A stretch of DNA of 64,000 bases from Microvelia longipes (lineage: Eukaryota; Arthropoda; Insecta; Hemiptera; Veliidae), in contig JACMZG010000008.1 of the NCBI GenBank assembly GCA_018340805.1, positions 13,422,601 to 13,486,600 on the forward strand, read 5' to 3'. The notes beneath the pieces are model-generated. The model ran no database searches. It saw only the letters and a list, made by a program, of their open reading frames with translations, and had not been told where the DNA came from. Below, in pieces: positions 23,215-35,680 of this stretch. The translations under genes and the position numbers were made by a program. Within the stretch, counting starts at the first letter, position 1. Each line of letters starts with the position of its first letter.

Positions 23215-24142
23215 CTAACAATAAACAGTGTTTGGAAGAATTTCTTTCACAAAATATTCCCTTTGAACAAAAGTTAAAGGTGTTTAAAGCTGTACCCTAA
23301 TCAGTTGTAACATATGGTGCTCAATTCTGGGGTTATCAGCGGGTCGAGCATGTGAAAAACTTATTAAGATTCTTTGTTAAAAAACTATTTCTGGTACCCC
23401 TTAACACACCTAATTATGTTCTTACTTTAGAAACCAGGTTACCCCCCATTTATGTCACTACACTAAAGCTTCATTTTGATTTCATTTTAAAATCTTTGGA
23501 TCAAGGTGATCACAGGTTAACCAATTTCTTAGCCAGGGAAATATCCAATAGAAAAATTTACTGGTGTAAGGCTTGGGAGACGTTAAGTGCACACATATGC
23601 ATGATGTGGTTCTGGACTTAAATGGACTCAAAGTGAAGGAGCTCAAGAGTCAACTTACTAAGTGAGTGACAAAGGTAGAAGTGGCTCATAGACAGGAAGC
23701 ATTTGACAAAGCCAGTAACTCACTATTTCACTCTCACTATTATTTATTAGTACCAGGTAAACCAGTGCCAAAATATATATAACTTATCTAGGACAAATAT
23801 ATTATAAGCAATATTATTAAAGCTAGGGGCCAACATCTCCCTGTAAACTGCAGATATGGTAGTTTAGATCATAGATGTTCACTATGCAATATGGGGGCAC
23901 TTGAAGACAATTTCCATTTTGTGGCAGTTTGTCCAGTGCTATCTGGATTCAGATTGGCTTCACTAGGGGAAAAAATACTCACTGAAAGTGAATACTGTTA
24001 GATTACTCCTGTTTGGAGAACTGTTTTACCTTGTCCTCATATATAAAAACAATCTGTAAATACAGACCCTATCTTATTAAAAAATTTAACTTTCAATAAA
24101 AATCTGAACCTTCATTCTCAGTTTGTATAATAATAATAATAA
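23215..24142 (+). pseudogene. LINE ORF2 C-terminal remnant with (TAA)n tail
   Basis: Frames in sequence read VWKNFFHKIFPLNKKLKVFK, SVVTYGAQFWGYQRVEHVKN, LLRFFVKKLFLVPLNTPNY and ETRLPPIYVTTLKLHFDF. This matches the post-RT region of Jockey/CR1-like LINEs (S..LYG.E.WG...L...Q....K..L.....TP.Y....E). A final CCHC-like cluster DHRCSLCNMGALEDNFHFVA..C lies near 23869-23933. The coding stop is at about 24001 and the sequence ends in TAATAATAATAATAAA at 24127-24142. There are several stops and shifts, so it is a dead 5'-truncated copy. Confidence 0.75.
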
Positions 24143-24959
24143 ACGACTTAATATAAACACAATTTAGCTAATGTTTAGCTTCACAATAAAGTGAGACATC
24201 TAAGAATTTATGAGTATGAATGAATATATGTATGCATGTATGTATGTATTTGTGTGTATGACTTTATATGTATGCAGTTATTAAGTATAATAAATAATTA
24301 GAAAGATAATTAAAACGAAAATTTGACCCTCCTCCTAACGGTCACCTTGACCCTAGAGTAAAGGCTTTATTACATATTTTGCCATTTATTATTTTTGTTA
24401 ATTATTATGTTTAAATCAAGCATTCTTATTCTTATTCATTAGAAGGGTAGAAAATTGTAACTAAAAGATATTCATTTTTTTTACTTTTTCTCATTTATAT
24501 AAGAAAAGTGTCTTTCTTCTTTATAACACTTTGATTTCTATAAACTTTTTATTATTATCTCTATATTCAATAGCAATATAGTTATATGTAATAGCAATAT
24601 AGCTATATGTAAAAGCAATAGTATATTTAAGCTTTTAATTTGTTTCAGAATATTCAGTTAGCGGTATATATATCTCTTTCACTCTGTCTTATAAATTAAA
24701 ATAAATATGAACTTTATTTTTCAATTACCCTATTCAATACCTGTCTTTTCCTACAATACAATATCTTTATTTCTAAAAGAGTAATTCAAAATTAAATTCA
24801 TTCGTCTTTTCCAGTTGCAATTCCACTTAAAAAGAGATAAAAGTTAAGTATTAATTCGAAAATAAAGTGAAAGAATTGCACATGTACACTGAAATGACGA
24901 TAAAATGACCAGTTTATTTCATCAAATATATAATGTGTTTGAAATGATTACTGTTTCAG

Positions 24960-25106
24960 GCTAAAGGAAGTACATTATCCAGCATGCTGTATAGGGAACA
25001 CATGGTTATTATACTAGTTGTGTTTTTCTTTATACTGAGCGCTATGTGTTTCGCCTTCCTCTACAACTGTTTCACAAAGTTGGCACAAGACCACAGACTC
25101 ATACAA
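24960..25106 (+). CDS. Internal exon: transmembrane segment of the Neto-like protein
   Basis: This 147-nt exon (49 codons, phase 0 at both ends) is bounded by a TGTTTCAG acceptor (AG at 24958-24959) and the donor GTAAAT at 25107. It encodes a short extracellular linker AKGSTLSSMLYREH, a hydrophobic segment of about 24 residues (MVIILVVFFFILSAMCFAFL and YNCF) and a charged cytoplasmic stretch TKLAQDHRLIQ. A single-pass type I topology follows, with the LDLa domain outside. The linker of only about 15 residues places the LDLa directly against the membrane, as in Neto-type receptors. A 60-codon frame that continues past 25106 is read-through into the intron. Confidence 0.78.
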
Positions 25107-25659
25107 GTAAATATAACTATCTTATACTTTTTTTTATTTCTTGAAAATCCTATTTTTAAGGGTTAAAAGTAAGCTTGGCCAGGAACCAAGAAAAAATTTA
25201 AGGGTACAAAACTTAATTATACAAAGGATATTTTCCGTTTTTCCTTTGCGATTAGCCTTAAAGGATACGTATAATTTTGTTTTTTGTTTTTTAAAGCTGT
25301 ATAATTAAATATCCTTTTAAATATTTAGAATTTTCCGCGGTGTCTGTTGTTGTTCCTTAATGATTTGATTTCTATAAAGTTTTCACCAAACTTGAAACAA
25401 GTTTATAAATGTAAATCTTGTTACGTTGAATTGTTCGAGTTATTTGATTTCGACTTTACGTCTGTTTAACTTTAATAAGAAACTTTCAATATTAAATGTA
25501 TTTCTCGTGTTTTGGAACTTTTGCCTTGGTAATTTTGACTAGCTGATTTCGCTTATTTAATTGTTTGTATTGTTAGGGAAGTTTAATGAATTAACCATAA
25601 AGTAAAGGTTCTTATATAGAAAAGATGCTGTGAATATAATTATGGAGATAAGCGTTCTA

Positions 25660-26160
25660 ATATTTTTACTTTACCTCATTAATAACGTAGGTATTTAGGA
25701 AAAGTATTGTGTTTGCAAAAATACTCCAAACATGGATATCATCAGAATTATCCGTTGTAGGTGTTTTCCAGGCTTTCTAAGTCGTTTTCACCAAGTCTGT
25801 CTATACTTGTGTGTGTGTCTGTTATCATCTTAGCTTACAGTGTATTTATGCTAGACAGTTGTAGTTGTAAAAAGATCAGTTTATGTATAACTATGTATAA
25901 TTAACAAGAATACGAAGTCACATTTTATTAATGGTATTAGTTCTGACCAAGTTTGACTCTACCAATGAATCACTGGTTAAAAAGATCCTAGACCTAGTCC
26001 TGAGAAAAGGATTACTCTGACCTGGACCAATTGAGGGGATTGTACAATAGACTTTCAGTCGCACTGCAAATAGGGTGTATCCACGACTTTAACCCCAATT
26101 ATGTAATAAAAAACGATATTAGCTCCTGTTTCATTGATTGACATATATAAGTTATTGTAA
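25660..26160 (+). repeat. Partial 5S-containing retroposon (no 5S module)
   Basis: Shows the palindromic head (ACTTTACCTCATTAATAACG..TAGGAAAAGT), the GTGTTTGCAAAAATACTCC block, TTGTGTGTGTGTCTGTTATC and GTATTTATGCTAGACAGTTG. It then diverges; the 3' part with 5S similarity is missing. Confidence 0.55.
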
Positions 26161-26279
26161 ACAAATTACTTTTTTTCGCAAATAAATTTAAAAATTCGTT
26201 TATATCATGGCATAATGCCACTTATATAAAATATGTGCTACCTATATAATATGTAAATACCTATATGTGAAAACTGATT

Positions 26280-26660
26280 TGCTGGGTGCTACATCTGGGA
26301 ACATTTATCAAATGTAGCATTGCGTTTTACTTGTTAAATTTACCAGGCGAATCCTGCACCATTATATTGTGTTAAACTTTCATGTTTTACATAACTTAAT
26401 TTCATAAATTAATGTAGTATCAAATTATATATGTTTTGCTTACCAATCATAATGGCGCTAAGAGATCACTGCTGAATTTTAAGAAGAACAGAGTGCCTTC
26501 TGCCTCTGTCGGCGCCCAAATGAGTTAGAAATATCAAAACAATGTGGGATGTTACATTATGTCGAGCCATCAATAATGTCAAATGTTGAATAATGGAATA
26601 ATTCCCAGGTGTTATAATACATTTGCCTGTTTCTCGCACAATTATATTGTGATTTATACT
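26280..26660. mobile_element. Diverged copy of the foldback MITE
   Basis: Contains ACATCTGGGAAC..TGTAGCATTGCGTTTTAC, CACCATTATATTGTG, GCCTCTGTCGGCGCC, ATTATGTCGAGCCATCAATA and a CTCGCACAATTATATTGTG end, in the same order as the element at 9281-9669 but with the arms rearranged. Confidence 0.5.
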
Positions 26661-27934
26661 CTATACTTGTTAATTTGTTATTGTAATGCCATCGATTAAT
26701 TATTATTCTGTGTGTTTAACATTTTATTGTAAAAAGCAGACTCATAACTGTATTTTAATTAATATATTATGTTTTATTATTCATTAATCTTGATTTCAAA
26801 GTCATATTAATATTTTAAAGACGCTTTGACATTTTTATTGTCGAAGTTTTTAAGAATTCAGTTGCTAATTATTTACACCAACCAATATCTACCAGCAGAA
26901 CCACAATATCTTTTTTGAAATGTCTTCAGAGATCTAAGAGCTAAAAAATTAACAAGATTAATTATGTATAATTTTATTATATTTGATAAATATACATATA
27001 AAAAAATATATATAAAATATATAAAAACAAAAGGGCTCGGCGTCTCGCACCTCGTCCTCTACGTGGTGTCGTCACTAGGAGCTGAAGACGATGCTTCGCG
27101 GTCACATGATTGTTGTCCACTATGACTTTGTCTTATTACTAATCTATATCAGTGGCATATTGCCACGATATAAGCGGATTTTCAAAAGTATTAGTCACGA
27201 AACGTTATTTGTATACATTATGTTATATATGTCAATCGATAAAACCAGAACTAATAGTGATAATCAATTTTAAACTAATACATGTATTAACCGTACATAA
27301 TAGTACATGTGTGTGATCGTTAAGGGATATCAAACAATTTTTAATTATTAATTTATTTTATAAACCTTAAATATTTATATATTCTTGATGAGTAAGCCCC
27401 CCTCCTAAAAACTAATCTCCCCCACCCCCACTCACCCCTCCATGACGTTAAGCTCACAAGCTAATTTTTGTTTGAAAATTCGCTGAAATGTATGAATCTT
27501 ATTCGGACAGTAGTAACCGCGTAAATAATTAAACGTTTTATACTTTGCATTCTGACGCTACCATTGTTATAAACTTTTGACCGAGACTCAGAGCTGTATT
27601 CTAAGTACAAATATTAATGCCTTACGATGAAATATGAATTGTTAAACAGGATTCCAAAGCCAAATATTGTAGATTGGGTTCAAGTTTAGTGATTAGAGAT
27701 GTTTTATTTATACGTATTAAAAGAGATTTCTGGTTTAGTCTGATGATAATTCAAGTGTTCATTCTGGCGTATACAATTCCCTAATCCACATCCAGTTTTA
27801 ACCCAATCTCACTGGTGAAAAGGAATTTTGATTTAATGGACTCAAACCTTCTATATTTCATGATATATTTATTTCTCTTTTCTATGTCCATCTGGTTTTA
27901 TTACAAAAATTTCTGCCCTTGCGATTCTCTATTT

Positions 27935-28430
27935 TCATTTTTCCTCATTTATCCTGAAGGTATAAAGGAAAAGTAATGTATTTACACTAAAAATCCGGAA
28001 CCTAAATTTCTACTAAAATCTCCGTTTGGTGTTTTACCAAATTGTCTTCCCTGTATCTTCCCTGTGTGTGTCTATTATCCTCTATATACAAGTCTATTAT
28101 CCTCTGTGTGTGTCTATCGTCCTTAGAATATACTAGTCGCTAAATTTATACTGCAGCAAGTCTTAAGACTCGTTTGGTCGTCAGATAGTTATTACACAAG
28201 TTTTATTCCCTGCAGTCACCCCTACAGGCAATGACCTCGCTTAATCCTGCTTTTTTATGATCCAAAATCTATAGCTTTACTTGACCTATTGAATCAAAAC
28301 ATCGCATACCTTTTTATTACTTATAGGCATATACTTGTATCAAATTTCAACTCAATTAATTATTTTTCGATTTTTTAAACAACGTATACAAGCCATTTGA
28401 TAAAAATTGAACTAATGCTGATTATGAAAT
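27935..28430. repeat. Two 5S-type retroposon fragments, head to head
   Basis: 27935-28140 carries the head (TTTTTCCTCATTTATCCTGA..AAAGGAAAAGT) and CCGGAACC/TGTGTG blocks on the + strand. 28195-28430 carries the middle part on the minus strand (TTTTTTATGATCCAAAATCT, CTTGTATCAAATTTCAACTC, GAACTAATGCTGATTATGAA). Confidence 0.5.
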
Positions 28431-28454
28431 GAAACTTGGAAGATATGACTTGGT

Positions 28455-28486
28455 CTTATATATATTATATATATTATTATTATATA

Positions 28487-28564
<78 letters not shown>

Positions 28565-28580
28565 TATATAATATTAATAT
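28455..28580. repeat. (AT)n microsatellite
   Basis: Almost pure TA dinucleotides. The same type of tract lies at 28823-28895, and each is followed by the same roughly 130-bp segment, indicating duplication of the unit. Confidence 0.9.
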
Positions 28581-28602
28581 ATATAATATACGATATATAT
28601 AG

Positions 28603-28828
28603 ATATGTGTGCCATATCTCAAACGAGTGTTTTCCCGGCTAATAAAAATTTTGAAATTGTTGCTAAATTCATTATTGCGGATAATGACGTCTTAAAAAAT
28701 ATTTTCAGATTATAGCAAACCTAAAGATAATGACAGGGCTGATAATGACATGCACATTTCATTAATATAAACACTTCATAAACAAAGACCATACACTACG
28801 TACAAACACACACACACTATATTTATAA

Positions 28829-28892
<64 letters not shown>

Positions 28893-29043
28893 CGCGCTAA
28901 TATATAATAGATGTGTGCCATATATCTCAAACCGAGTGACGAATTTTCCCGGCTAAATAAATTTTTGAAATTGTTGCTAATTCATTATTGCGGGATAATG
29001 ACGTCTTAAAAAATATTTTCAGATTATAGCAAACCTAAAGATA
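28603..29043 (+). repeat. Direct duplication of a 130-bp segment around (AT)n
   Basis: 28603-28733 and 28911-29043 share ATGTGTGCCATAT, TTTTCCCGGCTAA, TTTGAAATTGTTGCTAA, GATAATGACGTCTTAAAAAA and TCAGATTATAGCAAACCTAA, with few differences. A second (AT)n tract lies between them. This is likely a tandem duplication including the microsatellite. Confidence 0.85.
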
Positions 29044-29594
29044 GATTTTTTAAGGACATATAATTCGCAAAGTTTTATTTCATTTTCGGCATTAGCTTAA
29101 ATTTTATCATTATATTCCTATATATGATAGTCTATATCTATGATCTGCCTATATGCTATACCTATAGCATAAATAGGGAAAAGTAGACAAAGTTAATTTT
29201 GCAGGATAAACATAGTTCTGTATACAATAAAATGCGCATTCCCTTAGACATTTGAAGGCTTTTCCTAAATAGAAATCTACTGAATAAAATATATAAAAAG
29301 TTATTTTTCCATTGTATTGGAAAAATATTAGCCTTATTAATGTTTTTGTCAATCCTCTATTCTCCTGGTTATGCTGAGACATTTCGCAATTTTAATAAAC
29401 CAAGAAAAAGAAAATATCAATTTTTTTTTTTTGCAATGTCTCTGATACTAATAGGATTTCATCTAAAAACATTTCTGTTTCTTTGATTTTTTAATGAGAC
29501 ATTTTTTTCTTCGACGGATCATCTCTGCCTTTTTTGCAAGTACAAATATTTTAGCTGTAAATATATTAACTTACTTTTTGCGAATTTACATTTG

Positions 29595-29595
29595 T

Positions 29596-29669
<74 letters not shown>

Positions 29670-29750
29670 ATATATATAATATATATATATTATATATATA
29701 TATATAATATATATATATATATTATATATATATATATAATATATATATAG
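29595..29750. repeat. Long (AT)n tract
   Basis: About 150 bp of nearly uninterrupted AT/TA with phase shifts every 15-25 bp. It is capable of cruciform formation and likely polymorphic. Confidence 0.9.
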
Positions 29751-31309
29751 TTACATACACCTCACTTAACTTCGATAATTGGTCTTAATAATAAATAAAC
29801 ATATTACTTAGCCAACCCTTCTGCGACTATAATGTAGCCATCATTCAGAGCAAAACTGAAACATTTTATATAAACATTTTATCAAGAACAAAAAAGTATC
29901 AGTACATGGTATCAAAAAATAGATAATACGAGAAACCAAGCAAAATATGACTAGATATAAAGACTTAGTTAAAACAAATATGTGTTATAACGCCAAAATC
30001 TTTTATTGCGCCAAAAAAACAGTTAAATTTAGAAGTTATTACATGAGTTTCGAGTTCTTTAGGTAAAAATGATGGTGTTTTTTACTTGGATATTTTCCTA
30101 TACCACTAATTGTAGTTTTTCCTTATATTATTATGTTGAATATTTTTGGCGCCCTTTTACAGTTTTACCGTTTCTAGAGGCTAACTTGTTAATAATTCGA
30201 TCATATGGGGTCTAATTGAAACTTTCAAAGTTCAGTCTCGTAGAGTGCTATTGGGGCGCTGCGCTCAATGCTTAAAATAATAAAGCATGTTTTTTTAATT
30301 AAAATATTATTACTCTTTATTACCTGTTAATTACTTGTTTATTTTAGTTTTTAATATTTTGTTCATATTTGTCTAATATTTATCTAATATTCCTACATAC
30401 CTACAGTGTTGCATGTTTGAAGTTCAGATTTTGGTATCATGACCATATTTTTGTATAAAATATGGCATAACTACTCCAGCAAAACGTAAAGAACAGGTAG
30501 TGCTAGTAGGTAGGCTACTGCTTAGGTTATGAAGCATGAATCAAAAACTTGACAAGGAATGAATTACCGATCAAGAAAGAGAGACATTTTTTAAAGGACA
30601 ATCCCTTGGCCTTCAATCTCAGTGCCAGCAATTTTTAAAGGCGGGAGTGAGGACCTATGCTATCTTTATAAATGGGATCCATAAGGTTTATATCTATAAC
30701 AAATACTGATTATAGACTAATAATATATCCCTTACAAATATGATACACTACCAAGGAGATATGTTTATAAACCACAGAATAAGCGGGACTTCGCTTAATT
30801 TTTATTTGATGTTACATATTGTGTCTTTAAATATTTATTTACCTTTATTTCCTTAAAAAATCCTTTAACATTTACTTTATAATATTCCACTCAACTTCTA
30901 CCTACTGAAGATGGCTTCCTGCTTAACGTGTATTTAAATTGTGGTTTTTCAGGCTTGGCCAGTGTACTCTTAATTGTAATTTAACCAAAATGATCCAGAT
31001 ATCTAGAAGATCATAAATTCTATTATGATCTTCCAAAAAATGTTAAACTATAGTTGAACAAATGCATTAGGAAAAAAATTTTAAACTTCCTAAATGATCT
31101 CTTGTCTTAATTTAATTAAATTTTTTGACCTAAACTGAGTCTGGGTAAAGTAAAAGAATTCTTTCACTCAGTGACTCGGAATAAAACTTGATATTTTGAA
31201 AAATATTTTCTTTGAAAATTAAAAAGTCACACTTTTAATGTTGTAATAATGAAGTAAAAGAAAACAAATTAGGTACTTGGTTCCTCGGTACATTTCTTTA
31301 TAACTACGG

Positions 31310-31500
31310 ACTCTCTTCGCTCGTTCTAGAATGTGATGTTTACCCAAAGCTTGGACTGGTATTACTTCGATCTCTCCACGCGTGACCTCAGAATAATTAA
31401 GTAAAACTCGGTAATGACTTAAGACGGGTAATGACTTTATTCTCCCTTCCCTCGTCCTCAGAATGTTACGTTATCTAAAGCTTAAGGTGGAATTTATACT
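31310..31500 (+). repeat. Degenerate tandem repeat (family of 9780-9960)
   Basis: Contains CTCTCTTCGCTCGTTCTAGA, ACCCAAAGCTTGGACTGGTA, TTCCCTCGTCCTCAGAATGT and TATCTAAAGCTTAAGGTGG. Confidence 0.5.
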
Positions 31501-33499
31501 TATATATTTAAAAAAAATGGTGCATGCTTTTATTTGTATTTAAAATTTTGCTAGCTAAGCAGTATTAAAAACTTGGTACCACGTTTTAGTACTGACGCAT
31601 TAGTATGACACTCGACTCACTTAAACTTGCCCGTTATTCTAACGTTATTCTCAAAATAGCTTTAAAAACCAAAAAGATATTTATCTTAACAATTTCTTAG
31701 TGATTCCACAGTCCTTCTTGTTAAAATATTAGTGAATAAAGCCATCTTGTTTAAATAATAAACTTAAGAAATCACATCATATTTATGAAACAAGATCTCT
31801 ACAAACTAATTTTGTACAAACACCACTATGTAAAACTGAGAGAAACAGAGACATGCATCATATCTTGGACCATTATTCCATAACTAATTAACAATCAAAA
31901 TTCAACAAATTCAAACCATAGATATACTTATTTAATATTCATATTTATTTTCGAAATGAAATTCAACGAAATCCAAAATCAATGTCCAACATTTTATTAA
32001 AATTAGTAGGATCTTTTCGAATGTTTAATTAAACTTCTATTAATTGTTTGAACCCTTTATACAATTGTTTGACTCAGTGCTTTAGTATTTTGTATTATGT
32101 GTTTTGAACTTTTTCTCGTGTTATTAATTTTTGACATAACATCCTTACAGTTAATTACAAAATGATTGTTCTTCGACATGAATGCATAATATTCATTAGT
32201 CATTCATTTGCATTCAACAAAATTATTTTGTTTAGGCTTTTGCTTAAATATAATTATTTTTTTCCTAAACTGTAATCAAGTTTCATTTCACAATTGAAAG
32301 CATTATTTATTTTTTTTTCAATATCAATTGTTTTAAATCAATAAGCAAATAAATAAACCTTTTATCATTTGCATGAAGCGATTTATTTCCTGCTTGCTTT
32401 ATTGTTTAAATTTGTTATTAATTGCATCGAAATGTAAATATAAGTTTTGATAAAGAGGTTTATAATAATTGTCAGGTTTAAATTGTTAATAACTAATTAT
32501 TTAATCCGTTTTTAATTATCGATTTAAGAGAGCTGAAACAAATATCCCCTGTTAAGATGATGATAAGATAAGATGATCCAAAATTTAAGTACAAAAATAA
32601 ATTTTTAACTTACTTATGATAATGCGGTTATAGGTGTAAATAAAGATAACTTTTAAAAGGAAGTTATAATTATATTAATGTTGGGTACAACAATATCCTT
32701 GTTCTAGGGAACTGTTTAAATACAATTAAGACCCTAAACTTTTAAGAAGTTTACATGTAGTTTACAATCTAAAAGTTTTCTAATAATAGCTTTAACTTAT
32801 ATTTTAGGTTAAATTATGAAAAGGGTAGTTTAGAGGTATATCAACATTTTGAGTTAAGTATGTGGTTGCATTTTAAGTATAAAGTCTTGTTACAAACTAG
32901 TTATTAGGAATATTGCTAACGTTTAAAAGCAATTCGTGAATTCTATGGCTTCTATCGTATTCATAAAATAAATGTGAAATTTATTGGTTGTCATCTTTAG
33001 TTTTAAATTAAAATATTTGATAAAATTAAGATTGTGTTAGGTTATTGAAAATTATAATTAATAATAAATTAATAGCATTAGTTACGAAAAATCTTTAACA
33101 TACATCATATATATTATGTATATATATCATTTTATTGGAACAAATTTATATATATTTGTATCTATTTTTTTGCAACAAAGGCTCGGCTCAATGGACTCTT
33201 TCAGTTTATTTAGATTATTGTTGATGTAAATTATTGTCAACTTTAGTTACCGCTTTCCGTATAACGATTTGCTAAGACAATGACGCACAAAAAACACTTA
33301 TAAGTAAATTATTACATTCTTTTTTTTTTGTACAAAAAAAAATTATTGTTATATTAAACACGAAACAAAGATCATCCATGGGGAGAACGAAGAACTATTA
33401 AAAACCAATTGTTGTGACGTCATTAACCCAGTTTGCTGAATCAGCATGATCTGTAAAGTAGGGTATTAAAGAGGTCTTTAATTGTATACTTCGGATAGC

Positions 33500-33900
33500 C
33501 GAATCTAATAACACTGGTCCGAAGTCGATATAATCTCTTAAAGTGACCAAAATGTTCAGAGATCGTGGTAAAAAACCTGAAACTAAATACGATTGTAAAT
33601 ATAAGTCGAGTTGGATGTTATTCTTATGGGTTTTAAGGCTTTGCATCAAATAAAACCAGTTCAATTCAGTGGAGTCCTGTTGAGCACTCAAAGGACCATA
33701 TAATCAGTGTACCTAGGTTCGAATCCTGGTATGATTATTTTCCTGAGCAATAATGTTTATCGTTTAATGATATTATATAAGTGCTAACTACAAAATATTC
33801 TGGCGCTGGTCTGCTTGCCGGGCAAACTTATGAAACGCCTTCCGTGCTTCGTGCTCTATATCTTGATTAAGTTATCTTTATACTTTAAGTAGCATTACTA
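33500..33900 (+). mobile_element. tRNA-derived SINE, copy 1
   Basis: A perfect B-box (GGTTCGAATCC) is at 33716-33726 and an A-box-like TCAATTCAGTGG at 33661-33672, spaced as in tRNA-derived Pol III promoters. Upstream, TCTTAAAGTGACCAAAA and AAAACCTGAAA match the copy at 62920-63560. Downstream, GGTCTGCTTGCCGGGCAAAC and CCTTCCGTGCTTCGTGCTC belong to the SINE body. A 97-codon minus-strand frame at 33398-33691 lies in this repeat and is not a gene. Confidence 0.65.
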
Positions 33901-34602
33901 CTTCTAGAATTCTTTTTAGGATGTTTTACAGAATAACCGTTTCAAAACTAAGAAATAACTAAGCTTTGAAGTAGTGCAAATATTGGTGTTCATTACGAAA
34001 TTTGGAAGGATGAGAATAGTTTTGTATAACCAATGGGATGAATATATACGCAGAGACAATTGATACTGCTCATGTTATTAAACATAAACCAAAATTTTAA
34101 GCTAGAAATGAAATGTTCAGCTCGAGATAACGAATTTCGAAGGAAATTTTCTCGGCATGTGGTCCTCCGCGCCACAATTCATTAATGATTGATGGAAGAA
34201 GCCAGAAAAGTTATATAAGTGCATCAATGATCTGACGAGCTAGGTTACTCGCAAGTCTGATATTTGATTTCGTCCGGTTTTATAAATGACAACTTCTAAT
34301 ATCCAACGGATCGATACCTTATTTTAATCATAATAATTCTATGTTATTGTCAGTGTTAACCTTTTAAGAATACTTTATACTACTCAATAGATGTTTTAGC
34401 GCATCCAATGATTGACAAGTGCCATCTAGGCAGTTATTAAGATATTTTCTTAATAACTGTCTTTCTTCAATTTGCTACACTCCTGTTACTTACTTCTTTA
34501 GTTGGTTGCTTTCTTTAATGAAAAAATATATTGGGTTTTATACTTGACCATATACATGAAAAATAAACCTGCTTATCCTTTGTGAAACTAATGCTGAGTA
34601 AC

Positions 34603-34909
34603 CATAAAGATATTATTACTAGAGGGGCCCTATAGGTTAAATTTTGAAACATCGAAAAAGTAACCTGACAACCTTCGCTAAAAATATAATCAAATAATAG
34701 TACTAAATTACAATAAAACGTTAAAAATACATTTCAAAACACAATCAATGTGCGGGAAGCCGAAATCAATTGATTTATTGTAACCTTTATTTACTCTTGA
34801 AGGAAGTTTCATTGAGGTTACACAGAGCCGCTGAGAGCCCCAAAAAGATGTTTCAGGCCTCCCAATGTATTGAGATTGGCTATGACCCCTCTAGTATATT
34901 ATGAGAGTA
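34603..34909. mobile_element. MITE with CATAGAGATATAT-type termini, copy 2 (inverted)
   Basis: Starts CATAAAGATATTATTACTAG and ends with the inverse CTAGTATATTATGAGAGTAT. The interior matches 13997-14287 in reverse (AATGTGCGGGAAGCCGAAAT, GGAAGTTTCATTGAGGTTAC). Confidence 0.75.
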
Positions 34910-35164
34910 TCTATCTAAAGAATTACTGCCACCTTTATCTACCTGTATATATGCTTATGAAAAATTTAATCACAACATACATATACAATCTGCTATGAAA
35001 AATTATATACAATCTGCAAATGAAAAATTTAAATACTTTTCGGGGCCACGGTAGTCTTTGCAGCCTGAGCGCATTCAGCACAGCGCTTATTATAAACAGA
35101 AACAGGTACAAACATAAATACTCACACGCATAAAGTCAAACGATTTAGTAAAAACCAATCATGA

Positions 35165-35275
35165 TGTCTTAAAACGCCTGAAACGGATTATTCATCTGAA
35201 TTTCAGGTTTGGTATTTTTAGTGCAAACGCATGTCTTTTGCTATGAATGAATGAGGAAAGGTAAAAAAGAAAGTT
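35165..35275 (-). repeat. 5' fragment of the 5S-containing retroposon
   Basis: On the minus strand it shows the head CTTTCCTCATTCATTCATAG followed by a GCAAAAGACATG/AAATACCAAACCTGAAATTC block and ATGAATAATCC. Confidence 0.35.
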
Positions 35276-35614
35276 TATTTATTTTGTATTTCACGTATGA
35301 AATGTTTAACTGTATCCATGAATAAGTAACTCACACAAACAGAATACCATATCCATGGCTTTGTTAAATTATTTCACGACTCATAACAATAATATCATCA
35401 AAAGTTTTTTTTTTTCGTTTGAATTTACCAACATAGCCTTACTTTTGCTTTCCTATCGTAAAAAGCAATAAAAATATTTCATAATTTGAAAATGTATATT
35501 TTGTGTTTTCCAAGTATAAAATGTACGAGTTCATATTAATAACTTTATTTTTTATGCCAGTATAGAGTCACTTTGATTTTATAAAAAAAAATCAAGCGCG
35601 AAATTGCTTTAGAT

Positions 35615-35680
35615 TGCATTTAAAAAAAATTCTGGTGCGGAGGTCCACATGCCGAGTAAATTATATTAAAAAGCGTGTTT
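35615..35680 (+). repeat. tRNA-SINE body fragment
   Basis: TTCTGGTGCGGAGGTCCACA followed by TGCCGAGTAAATTA corresponds to the GGTCCACATGCCGGGTAAA block of the SINE at 38860-39060. Confidence 0.4.

Larger units (their letters stand above)
2992..24959 (+). other. Large intron (about 22 kb)
   Basis: GT at 2992-2993 and AG at 24958-24959 define a phase-0 intron between the LDLa and TM exons. It is filled with mobile elements, tandem arrays and foldback repeats listed separately. Stretches such as 3000-4019, 19000-20940 and 22480-23210 are AT-rich and hold nothing else I can identify. Skipped small exons cannot be excluded, but none is needed to keep the frame. Confidence 0.65.

Noticed and set aside
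28422..28642. Tyr/Ile-rich frames on both strands (also at 8175, 48149, 54462, 54541, 55503, 55526)
   Set aside because: They are translations of (AT)n or (TATG)n microsatellites and have no protein support.
33398..33691. 97-codon minus-strand frame
   Set aside because: Overlaps the conserved upstream part of the tRNA-derived SINE, which is shared with 62920-63500 where the frame is not kept.
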